Shown here: positions 34,643 through 42,650 of the stretch, piece by piece
Numbering within the stretch: the first letter of the stretch is position 1
Layout: each line of letters opens with the position of its first letter
NCBI GenBank assembly: GCA_002375765.1
Contig: DFMV01000080.1
Location: 33,292-97,291, forward strand
Length of the DNA stretch: 64,000 nt
From: Rhizobiales bacterium UBA3584
GTDB taxonomy: Bacteria; Pseudomonadota; Alphaproteobacteria; Rhizobiales; Devosiaceae
Direction: 5' to 3'
The notes under the pieces: generated by a model
Seen by the model: the letters and a program-made list of their open reading frames with translations, nothing else
What the model was told of the DNA's origin: nothing
The model's database searches: none
Made by a program: the position numbers and the translations under genes

Positions 34643-35545
34643 CTACTGGTATTCGGCAGCGTTGGACGCATCGACCAGAACGGTGCCGGTATCGACCCAT
34701 TCCTCGATGGTCTCCCCATTGTTCAGCGCAATGAGAGACTCGATGCCGAACCGGCCCATATTCTCGGGCGCCTGGGCGATCGAGGCGGTCATTTCACCGG
34801 CAATAATGGAGTTCGCAGCGTCGGGGTTGGCGTCAAAGCCGACGACCATGACACTGTCGAGCATGGCGGCCTGCTTGAGCGCTTCGACGGCACCGAGCGC
34901 CATATTGTCGTTGGAGGCGAAAATCCCCTTGATGTTGGGATTGCCGGCCAGGATGGTTTCGGTGACCGAAAGCCCCATGGCGCGGTCCCAGTTGGCGGGC
35001 TGTTCAGCGACGATGTTGAGGCCGCATTCGGTCAGCCCGTCATGAGCGCCCTGGGCGCGGGCCTGACCCGTGGACTGGCTGATGAGGCCCTGCAGAATGG
35101 CCACGTCGGAGCCGGCCTCGAGGTTGTCGCACATATATTGAGCCGCCAGCGCCGCGCCGACCTCGTTGTTGGTGCCGATGAAGGACACGCCTTCATTGGT
35201 GCCGCGGGTGTCGACAAACACCACCGGAATGTCCTGCGCGATAGCGGAATCGACCACCGGGGCAAGCGCATTTGGATCGGTGGGCGCCAGCGCGATGCCG
35301 TCCACGCCCTGGGCGATCAGATCCTCGATCTGGTTGATCTGGGCCTGAACGTCGGATTCCTGGGGCGGGGCGACGACGATGACTTCGACGCCATGTTCCT
35401 CGCCGGCCGCCATGGCACCGGCTTCAACGGCGGCCCAGAACGGATTGCCCGCACCCGGACCCTTCATGCCCAGAACGTATGTTTGTGCCTGAGCGCCGAC
35501 GGTCATTGCGCCGAGCGCCAAGCCTGCCAGAAGCATTGCTTTCAT
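34643..35545 (-). CDS. Sugar ABC transporter periplasmic binding protein (ribose/inositol type)
   Basis: A 300-residue PBP type-1 (RbsB-like) binding protein. Signal peptide residues 1-21 (MKAMLLAGLALGAMTVGAQAQ). The mature part shows GAGNPFWAAVEAGA, the hinge region VVFVDTRGTNEG and GIFASNDNMALGAVEALK, as in ribose, galactose and inositol binders. It is the last gene of an ATPase-permease-binding protein operon. Proximity to iol genes and a shared palindrome upstream of the operon suggest an inositol ligand, not proven. Confidence 0.88.
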   Translation of the reverse strand: MKAMLLAGLALGAMTVGAQAQTYVLGMKGPGAGNPFWAAVEAGAMAAGEEHGVEVIVVAPPQESDVQAQINQIEDLIAQGVDGIALAPTDPNALAPVVDSAIAQDIPVVFVDTRGTNEGVSFIGTNNEVGAALAAQYMCDNLEAGSDVAILQGLISQSTGQARAQGAHDGLTECGLNIVAEQPANWDRAMGLSVTETILAGNPNIKGIFASNDNMALGAVEALKQAAMLDSVMVVGFDANPDAANSIIAGEMTASIAQAPENMGRFGIESLIALNNGETIEEWVDTGTVLVDASNAAEYQ

Positions 35546-35634
35546 TTCGTGGTCCTCCCTTTTTGACCAGTCTCCATTTGATTATCGACCGTTCCGGCTG
35601 GAGCGCACCGGAACGGTGGTAAACCCTAGCTGTG

Positions 35635-36618
35635 TTATCGCCTCACCGAAGCCCTGCGGCGGACCACGTCGATCCAGACCGCGAAGATGATGACGACGCC
35701 GATCAGCACCATCTGCCAGAAGGAGCTGACATTGTTGATGTTGAGCCCGTTCCTCAAAAGGCCCATGATGAGCACGCCGGCCAGAACCCCCAGCACGGTG
35801 CCGCGCCCGCCGAAGAATGAGGCGCCGCCAATAATCACCGCCGCGATGGCGTCGAGTTCAAGCATCAGGCCCGCATTGGGGAAGCCTGAATCCGTACGGC
35901 CCGCCAGGAGCAGTCCGCCCAGCCCGGCCATGAAGCCGGAAATGACGTAAACCAGGATCAAAACCTTATCGACATTGACCCCCGACACGCGCGCCGCCTG
36001 CGGATTGCCGCCGATGGCATAGATGTGGCGGCCGGTGCTGGTTTTTTCGAGGAAGAACCACAAGCCTACCGCGCACACCGCGACGACGATCAGGCTGGCC
36101 GGAATGCCGGAGGGCGGCGCGAGGAAGCCCAGATCGTAATAGGCCTGACCGAGATAGCGGACCTCGTCCTGAAGCCCTGAAATCGGGGCGCCATTGGTCA
36201 CCAGATAGGCGATGCCGCGCACCGCGTTGAGCGTGCCCAATGTCATGATGAAGGGGTGGGGTAATTTGAGCCATGTCAGGCCCACGCCGTTGACCACCCC
36301 CACCGCGATACCGACCAGGGGCCCGACCATCAATACGATTGGCCAGGGCAGGCCCATGCGGCTGGCGAGCGCGAGGGTGACCATGGAAAGGGCCATTGTC
36401 GAGCCGACGGAAAGATCGATGCCGGCGGTGACGATGACCACGAACATGCCGAGCGCAACGAGCGCCAGGGTGGCGTTCTGTTTGAGAATATTTGTGAGGT
36501 TCTGGGGCGTTAGAAACACCTCGGGGCGCGAGAGGGCAATGACCACCATCATCACGATCACGACGAGAACGATGCCGTAGGTTTCAAGGAACTTCGAGAG
36601 CTTTGGATTGTAAAACAT
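35635..36618 (-). CDS. Sugar ABC transporter permease (RbsC-like)
   Basis: A 327-residue BPD_transp_2 permease with eight to ten helices. The family motif TAGIDLSVGS lies near residue 65-75 and GRTVLGVLAGVLIMG near the C-terminus resembles the RbsC cytoplasmic loop. GGAG precedes the ATG at 36618. It follows the ATPase gene by 13 bp and precedes the binding protein by 89 bp. Confidence 0.9.
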   Translation of the reverse strand: MFYNPKLSKFLETYGIVLVVIVMMVVIALSRPEVFLTPQNLTNILKQNATLALVALGMFVVIVTAGIDLSVGSTMALSMVTLALASRMGLPWPIVLMVGPLVGIAVGVVNGVGLTWLKLPHPFIMTLGTLNAVRGIAYLVTNGAPISGLQDEVRYLGQAYYDLGFLAPPSGIPASLIVVAVCAVGLWFFLEKTSTGRHIYAIGGNPQAARVSGVNVDKVLILVYVISGFMAGLGGLLLAGRTDSGFPNAGLMLELDAIAAVIIGGASFFGGRGTVLGVLAGVLIMGLLRNGLNINNVSSFWQMVLIGVVIIFAVWIDVVRRRASVRR

Positions 36619-36631
36619 CGCGCCCGCTCTC

Positions 36632-37417
<786 letters not shown>

Positions 37418-37479
37418 GTCCCTCTCCCCTTCCCTTGCACAAGTCAAAATAGAACGCTTGATGCACTATTTATATTTGT

Positions 37480-37493
37480 GGAATGTTTATTCC
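37480..37493. promoter_or_regulatory. Candidate IolR/RpiR operator before the sugar ABC operon
   Basis: GGAAT-GTTT-ATTCC is a perfect palindromic pair of arms, 63 bp before the ATPase start and 185 bp before the divergent rpiR gene. The same arm-spacing-arm pattern (GGAAC-ATAT-ATTCC) lies between iolG and iolC at 42438. Confidence 0.65.
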
Positions 37494-37677
37494 ATTTCGT
37501 GCAGAATGCGTCAAGGCCCAATCGAACCGGCCCGCAGAAAAATCGGGGCGGATCGAGGGCCAAATGGCGGTGCTGGGGGCCGTTTTTGGGCAAAAAGTCC
37601 GGCAAATGCCGGGGACAATGACCGGACGAGTATAGATGCAGCGGACCGGCTGGGGATAAGATCAGGAGAAACCAAGC

Positions 37678-38541
37678 ATGGGGCGCAGCAAGGCGATGGA
37701 CAGCGCAGAGCAGATCGATGTACCGCGCGACTTCGCAGCACTGCGCGAACGTGTGCTGGAGCGCTGGGAGGAATTGCCGCGCCGGCTGACCCAGGTGGCC
37801 GAATACGCGCTCAACAATCCCGACGAGGTTGCCTTTGGCACTGCCGCCTCGATCGCGGCCAAGGCCCATGTGCAGCCATCGACGCTCGTGCGGTTTTCCC
37901 AGGCACTGGGCTATCAGGGATTTTCGGGGCTGCAGGAAGTGTTCCGCTCGCGGCTGCGCGATCAGGTGCTCGGCTATGACGAGCGCATGGCGCAGTTGCG
38001 CGAACATGACGAGGGCTCGCCACGCCCATCGATGATCCTCGAGGGGTTCGCCGAAGCCTCGCTGCGCTCGATTTCCGCGCTCACCGCGCGCCACGACCCG
38101 GCGGTGTTCGAAAAGGCGCTCGATGCGCTCGAGACTGCGGAAACGGTCTATCTGATCGGGTTGCGGCGCTCGTTCCCTGTGACGTCCTATATGGCCTATG
38201 CGATGGGAAAGCTGGGCATAAGAACGATCCTGATAGATGCAGTGGCCGGGCTTGCGGCCGAGCAGGCCAATTTCGCAAGCGAGAAGGACGCTGCGCTTGC
38301 CATCAGCTTTACACCCTATGCCAGCGAGACCGTGGCGCTAACCGCACAGGTGCGCGAGGCCGGCGCCAAGGTGGTGGCGATCACCGATTCCATCTTTTCG
38401 CCACTGGCCTCGCAAGCCGAAGCCTGGTTTGAGGTGGCCGAGGCCGATTTCGAGGGATTTCGCTCGATGAGCGCCAGCATGACGCTGGCCATGGCGCTGA
38501 CCGTGGCACTGGCGGACCGGCGCAAGACGCAAGAGGCGTAG
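37678..38541 (+). CDS. RpiR-family regulator, probable inositol regulator IolR
   Basis: A 287-residue MurR/RpiR regulator: N-terminal RpiR helix-turn-helix (about 25-100, with ANKAHVQPSTLVRF-like core KAHVQPSTLVRF) and a C-terminal SIS sugar-phosphate domain (about 130-265). In Hyphomicrobiales, inositol genes are controlled by an RpiR-type IolR whose ligand is an inositol-derived phosphate. The location between an inositol-like ABC operon and the iol cluster, plus the shared palindrome, supports this. AGGAG precedes ATG. Confidence 0.85.
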   Translation: MGRSKAMDSAEQIDVPRDFAALRERVLERWEELPRRLTQVAEYALNNPDEVAFGTAASIAAKAHVQPSTLVRFSQALGYQGFSGLQEVFRSRLRDQVLGYDERMAQLREHDEGSPRPSMILEGFAEASLRSISALTARHDPAVFEKALDALETAETVYLIGLRRSFPVTSYMAYAMGKLGIRTILIDAVAGLAAEQANFASEKDAALAISFTPYASETVALTAQVREAGAKVVAITDSIFSPLASQAEAWFEVAEADFEGFRSMSASMTLAMALTVALADRRKTQEA

Positions 38542-38647
38542 AGGGGGCAGGCGCTCACGGGCTCCAGTTGGGCTTATTGCGGCGAAAGCGGGGACCGGAG
38601 AAGCCAGGAATGGCCACCTCAGATGGATGACCCGCCGGCGCTGCCGG

Positions 38648-38680
38648 TTACCGGATCCCGGCGCAAGGCCGGGATCACGG
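38648..38680. repeat. Family B palindrome
   Basis: TTACCGGATCCCGGCGCAAG then GCCGGGATCACGG. It occupies part of the 250-bp gap between the rpiR gene and the rrf2 gene; the rest of the gap shows nothing gene-like. Confidence 0.65.
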
Positions 38681-38792
38681 TTGGGGTGGTGCCGGAGTTG
38701 GGCATAAAACCATCGCCCGCGAAGGGGCGAGGGTTAATCCTGCCGCGGCGCCGACGATAAGCCGCTTGCGCAGTCCACCCCTCGCCGAAAAC

Positions 38793-39242
38793 TCAACCGT
38801 GGCGTTCGCTGACGGGAACGGCGGCCATACCCTTGTCGAAATCGGCGCGGATTTCCGCGAGGGTCATCGATCCGAATTGCTCGACGATCATGGCCTCGGC
38901 GGCGGCAAGAGTATCGCCGATGCGAGCATTGACGGCTTTCTCGATCAGGCATTTGGGATCGTCATTGGCCAGACCCAACGCGAACATTTCAGGTGAGCCC
39001 AGCGCGCGGTAAATATCGGCCATGGTGACGTCCTCGAGCGGAACGGCGAGCTCCCAGCCGCCATTGTGTCCCTTGGCCGATGTGACATAGCCCGCTTCGC
39101 GCAGACCCGCCATTGTGCGGCGCACGACCACGGGATTGGTCGAGAGCATTTTGGCCATTGTTTCTGACGTCGCTGCACCCTCCATCTTGCTCATGTGAAT
39201 CAACACATGGAGCATGCGGGAGAGCCGATTGTCGGTGCGCAT
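38793..39242 (-). CDS. Rrf2-family transcriptional regulator
   Basis: A 149-residue Rrf2 regulator with an N-terminal winged helix (about 5-65, with ATSETMAKMLSTNPVVVRRT) and a helical dimerisation arm. It has only one cysteine (C98), so it cannot hold the three-Cys iron-sulfur cluster of IscR; sensing by a single thiol is possible. The real start is at 39242 (ATG CGC ACC GAC); the longer open frame upstream overlaps the methyltransferase gene. It is divergent from that methyltransferase, its likely target. Confidence 0.87.
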   Translation of the reverse strand: MRTDNRLSRMLHVLIHMSKMEGAATSETMAKMLSTNPVVVRRTMAGLREAGYVTSAKGHNGGWELAVPLEDVTMADIYRALGSPEMFALGLANDDPKCLIEKAVNARIGDTLAAAEAMIVEQFGSMTLAEIRADFDKGMAAVPVSERHG

Positions 39243-39357
39243 GGGCTTTACCTCTGGTCTTTGACCTAGCGCGGCGGGACGCATGGCGTCAATCGCGACA
39301 CCGCTTGCACCCGCCGGCGCAAGGCGCAATCCTTGGGCGGAACACTGGGAGGTGTGT

Positions 39358-39786
39358 ATGGCGAAAGACATATCGGACCGTCTGCTGGCCATCGTTGATG
39401 GGCTGCCATTAAGGCCCGGCATGCGGGTGCTGGAAATCGGGTGTGGGCCGGGCGCCATGGCGCGCGAAATGGCCCGGCGCATAGGAGACGGCAAGGTGGT
39501 GGCTATCGACCGCTCGGCCCGGGCCATCGAGCTGGCACGGTCCGGTTCGGCCCCGGAGATGGCAGCGGGCGCTCTCGAATTCAGGCAAAGTGCTGCCGAA
39601 GATTTTACGCTCGAACCCGGCGAAGCGTCGTTCGATATTGCCGTGGCGGTGCGGGTGGGCGCATTGGATGGACGCCATCCACAAGCGGGGGTCAAAGCCC
39701 GCGCGGCGATCAGGCGGGCGCTCGGGCCGGAGGGAAAGCTGTTCATAGACACAAGAGCGCCCATGGAGGCCGGATTCCTTGAGTGA
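39358..39786 (+). CDS. Small class I SAM-dependent methyltransferase
   Basis: A 142-residue protein with the SAM-binding motif VLEIGCGPGAMA (about 24-35) and the acidic strand-2 end VVAIDRS, but ending soon after strand 5, so it is shorter than typical methyltransferases (180-250). The start at 39358 has GGGAGG upstream. It is divergent from the Rrf2 regulator, a pairing I recall as common. The substrate is unknown; an actual loss of methyl-transfer function cannot be excluded given its size. Confidence 0.75.
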   Translation: MAKDISDRLLAIVDGLPLRPGMRVLEIGCGPGAMAREMARRIGDGKVVAIDRSARAIELARSGSAPEMAAGALEFRQSAAEDFTLEPGEASFDIAVAVRVGALDGRHPQAGVKARAAIRRALGPEGKLFIDTRAPMEAGFLE

Positions 39787-39835
39787 TGGCGCAGCATGCC
39801 GTATCGCTTCATCAAACGGGCCGGGACCACGCACC

Positions 39836-40213
39836 ATGTACAGAACTCTTATCGCGGTCGGTATTGTCGCTTCGGCCTGGGTCGCGCCGATGGAAGCGGC
39901 CATGGCCGAAACGCTGATGCTAAGCGTCAAGGACGCGGCCATGACCGAGGACGGTCAGACCGGCCGCCCCGCGCTCCAGATCCATCTGGACCCGCAATCG
40001 GCCAAGGCGTTTGGCGAGATGACGATACGCCATTTGTCCTCGGTGGTCGAAGTCTCGCTGGACGGCAAAATTCTGATCGCTCCGCGCGTACAATCGCCCA
40101 TTGTCGAGGGATCGTTGCAGATCGTCGGCGATTTTTCCGAAGCCGAGATCGCGGCCATGGTCGAGCGGATCAATTCGGGCGCACAGCTTGAGGTGCGGGC
40201 GGTCCAGGAATAG
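39836..40213 (+). CDS. Secreted stand-alone SecD P1-head-like domain protein
   Basis: A 125-residue protein with an N-terminal signal peptide (about residues 1-23, ending AMAET). The rest matches the SecDF P1 head subdomain: ALQIHLDPQSAKAFGEMT, a VSLDGKILIAPRVQSPI strand-turn-strand, and a closing GDFSEAEIAAMVERINSGA like the 'G.ft..eA..la..l..G' end of SecD. It contains no membrane helices of SecD. It starts 49 bp after the methyltransferase gene. Role unknown; possibly a periplasmic helper in protein export or folding. Confidence 0.65.
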   Translation: MYRTLIAVGIVASAWVAPMEAAMAETLMLSVKDAAMTEDGQTGRPALQIHLDPQSAKAFGEMTIRHLSSVVEVSLDGKILIAPRVQSPIVEGSLQIVGDFSEAEIAAMVERINSGAQLEVRAVQE

Positions 40214-40410
40214 GCCACGGGGCCGGCGTTGCGCCATGTTGCACCGTCGACACATCCAAATTTGATTGTTTTTCAACGCCATCGCCATGTGGAACGAAGC
40301 GGGACGAACTTCGTTCGGTCACCGCGGGGAAACGAAGCTGGCTTTTTTCGGGAACGGCCAATCTGCCGATTTCGAGAAAAGTGCAGCCGTCAAACCAACG
40401 GAGACTAACA

Positions 40411-41073
40411 ATGAAAAATGCTCTTGCAAAAACAGTGCTGGCCACAACAGCCGGGCTTTTGATGACCGGCACCGCGCTGGCCCAGACTGCCACCGCGACA
40501 GCCACCACCGACCTCAACATTCGCTCGGGTCCGGGACCCCAGTTCGAGGCCATAGACGTGATCGCCTCGGGTGACAGTGCCACGGTGACGGGTTGCGTTG
40601 CGGATTCCATGTGGTGCGAAATCGACTATAACGGCACGGTGGGCTATGCCTATTCCGATTACCTGACCGTTCAGGCGCAGTCTGAGGGCGAAGCGATCGT
40701 TCTGACCGAACGTCCGCCCGAACTGGTCGGCGTTGCCGAGCCCTCCACCACTGCCAATTCGACGGTGACCGGCGCGGCCGGCGGCGCGATTGCCGGTGCG
40801 CTGGTTGGCGGCCCTGTTGGCGCTGCTATCGGCGCCGGGCTGGGTGCAACGGCCGGTGTGGTTGTCGACCCGCCGGAAAGCGCACGCACCTATGTGACCT
40901 CCAATCCCATGGAACCGGTCTATCTTGAAGGCGAAGTGGTGGTTGGCGCCCAGGTGCCCGAGACCGTGACGGTTCAGGCCATTCCCGACTATGAGTACGA
41001 ATATGTCTATATCAATGGCCAGCCGGTTCTGATCGACCCGGCCAGCCGGGAAATCGTCTATATCTTCCGCTAA
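40411..41073 (+). CDS. Secreted SH3 / glycine-zipper / DUF1236 protein
   Basis: A 220-residue exported protein. Signal peptide about 1-25; bacterial SH3 domain about 26-90 with LNIRSGPGPQFEAID and GYAYSDYL; a glycine-zipper stretch (AGGAIAGALVGGPVGAAI) around 125-155 that can pack in membranes; and a C-terminal DUF1236 module (YVYINGQPVLIDPASREIVY). This combination is typical of envelope proteins in Hyphomicrobiales; function is not known. GGAG precedes ATG at 40411. A terminator follows. Confidence 0.82.
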   Translation: MKNALAKTVLATTAGLLMTGTALAQTATATATTDLNIRSGPGPQFEAIDVIASGDSATVTGCVADSMWCEIDYNGTVGYAYSDYLTVQAQSEGEAIVLTERPPELVGVAEPSTTANSTVTGAAGGAIAGALVGGPVGAAIGAGLGATAGVVVDPPESARTYVTSNPMEPVYLEGEVVVGAQVPETVTVQAIPDYEYEYVYINGQPVLIDPASREIVYIFR

Positions 41074-41092
41074 AATCGGATGAGCGATACTG

Positions 41093-41120
41093 AAGGGCGG
41101 CCCGGCGGGTCGCCCTTTTT
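41093..41120 (+). terminator. Terminator after the DUF1236 gene
   Basis: AAGGGCG and CGCCCTT pair around an 11-nt GC-rich loop and are followed by TTTTT, 20 bp beyond the stop codon. Its T-run is the start of the repeated unit that follows. Confidence 0.8.
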
Positions 41121-41290
41121 AGTATCACGCGATCGAACCGAAAAAGTCTGCAACTTTTTCTGACCGCGCTCCTTTTTTAGTGTCACGCGATTCGAACCGA
41201 AAAAGTCTGCAACTTTTTCTGACCGCGCTCCTTTTTAGTGTCACGCGATCGAACCGAAAAAGTCTGCAACTTTTTCTGACCGCGCTCCTG
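41121..41290. repeat. Three tandem copies of the family A right module
   Basis: Units at 41121-41178, 41179-41236 and 41237-about 41290. Each 58-bp unit reads AGTGTCACGCGATCGAACCG then AAAAAGTCTGCAACTTTTTC then TGACCGCGCTCCTTTTT. The copies differ by only one or two bases (AGTA/AGTG; one extra T before CGAACC in unit 2; T-run length). They fill the gap between the convergent DUF1236 and iolG genes. Confidence 0.95.
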
Positions 41291-41317
41291 CGGCCGCCCT
41301 TTTTGTTGTCGCGCCCT

Positions 41318-42310
41318 TTATTTGACCTTGATCACCTGCCCGGTTTTGAGACTTTCGCTGGCGGCTTCGGCCAGTTTCTGGGCCATCAGCCCGTCATGAC
41401 CGGACGCTCGGGGGGCTTCGCCTTTTTCGAGAAAATCGAGGAATTTTTCGATCTCGGCGGTATAGGCCGCCTGGTAGCGCTCGACGAAGGAAAAGGGGAT
41501 CTTGTCTTCGGTCCAGCCGTTTTGGTTGGCGAGTTCGACGGTGGTGTCGTGGATGTTGGCGGCGCGCAACAGACCTTTTGAGCCATGCACTTCGATGCGC
41601 TGGTCGTGACCATAGGTGGCGCGGCGGGAATTGGTGATGACGACGATCTTGCCCGAGGCGGTCTGCATCTGGACGCTGGCGGTGTCGATATCGCCGGCCT
41701 TGCCGATTTCCGGATCGGTCAAAACGCCGCCAAGGGCGTGAACGGTGACCGGTTCTTCATCGCCCAAAAGGAAGCGGGCCATGTCGAAATCGTGGATCAT
41801 CATATCGCGGTAAAGACCGCCCGAGCGCTCGATATAGGAGACGGGGGGCGCGGACGGATCGCGGCAGGTGATGGTGATGATTTCGGGATCGCCGATTTCG
41901 CCCGACCGCAGGCGTTTTTCGAGGAAGGCGAAGTTGGGATCGTAGCGGCGATGAAAGCCGATCATCAAAGGAACGCCGGCTTTTTCGACCACTTGCAGGC
42001 AGGCCTTTATCCGTTCGACCGAGAGCGAGACCGGCTTTTCGCACAGGATGGCCTTGCCCGCCTTTGCGGCTAGTTCAATCAGGTCGGCATGGGTATCGGT
42101 GGGGGTGGCGATGAGGATGGCATCGACATCGGATGAGGCGATAATGTCCTCGACCGGAGCGGTTTTTGCCCCGACAACACCCGCCAGTCTTTCAGCGGCA
42201 TCGGCCATGGCGTCGGCGATATAGGCCACCCTGGCGCGGCCCGATGATGCTATGGCGCGGGCATGGACATTGCCGATGCGGCCGGCCCCCAGAATTCCGA
42301 AACGCAGCAT
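41318..42310 (-). CDS. iolG: Inositol 2-dehydrogenase (Gfo/Idh/MocA)
   Basis: A 330-residue NAD-dependent dehydrogenase that converts myo-inositol to scyllo-inosose, the first step of inositol catabolism. The Rossmann motif GILGAGRIGNVHA is at residues 5-17, the EKP motif in ILCEKPVSL, and GGLYRDMMIHDFDMAR holds the catalytic Asp/His typical of IolG/IdhA. Start at 42310 with GGGAGAG upstream. It is divergent from iolC, with two candidate IolR sites between. Confidence 0.92.
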   Translation of the reverse strand: MLRFGILGAGRIGNVHARAIASSGRARVAYIADAMADAAERLAGVVGAKTAPVEDIIASSDVDAILIATPTDTHADLIELAAKAGKAILCEKPVSLSVERIKACLQVVEKAGVPLMIGFHRRYDPNFAFLEKRLRSGEIGDPEIITITCRDPSAPPVSYIERSGGLYRDMMIHDFDMARFLLGDEEPVTVHALGGVLTDPEIGKAGDIDTASVQMQTASGKIVVITNSRRATYGHDQRIEVHGSKGLLRAANIHDTTVELANQNGWTEDKIPFSFVERYQAAYTAEIEKFLDFLEKGEAPRASGHDGLMAQKLAEAASESLKTGQVIKVK

Positions 42311-42437
42311 GAACTCTCTCCCGTGCTCAGGTCTCGCCTTGTGGTGACGCCCATTGTACCCTCGGTGCACTTGCATGCCACGGCCAATGGACAGACGTTT
42401 TCTGCCGCATGCGCCCTCCGAATGCAATCGACAAAAT

Positions 42438-42475
42438 GGAACATATATTCCGAATTGACAGTTTTTCGGAATTGA
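42438..42475. promoter_or_regulatory. Candidate IolR operators between iolG and iolC
   Basis: Site 1: GGAAC-ATAT-ATTCC (42438-42451), matching the site at 37480 in arm and spacer. Site 2: TTCCGA (42448-42453) and TCGGAA (42466-42471) form a second, wider inverted repeat overlapping the first. They are 128 bp upstream of iolG and about 200 bp upstream of iolC. Confidence 0.65.
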
Positions 42476-42493
42476 TGTTTCAATCGAACCTGA

Positions 42494-42600
42494 CTAGAGC
42501 TTGACCGATCCCGATTGAATCGGGCCGGCCGCTCCAAGTCCTGTTTCTGTCGCGAGATCGAACCGGAAAAGTCTCCGACTTTTCATGATCTCGCTCTAGA
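42494..42600. repeat. Family A repeat, complete copy (MITE-like)
   Basis: The element opens CTAGAGCTTGA and closes CTCGCTCTAG(A), so its ends are inverted repeats (CTAGAGC/GCTCTAG). Internally it has a left palindrome (CCGATCCCGATTGAATCGGG) and the usual right hairpin (CGAACCGGAAAAGTC...GACTTTTC). It encodes nothing and lies in the iolC leader, 50 bp before the start. Confidence 0.85.
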
Positions 42601-42650
42601 AGGGCGGCGAATAATCGTCTCGAGTGCTGATTGAGGGAGGCCGGTGCGCC

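Noticed and set aside
41121..41290. CRISPR array
   Set aside because: The units are directly adjacent with no unique spacers, only three are present, and no cas genes are in the window.
41180..41581. Small ORF starting in the tandem repeats
   Set aside because: It is made of repeat sequence and the antisense of iolG, with no ribosome site.
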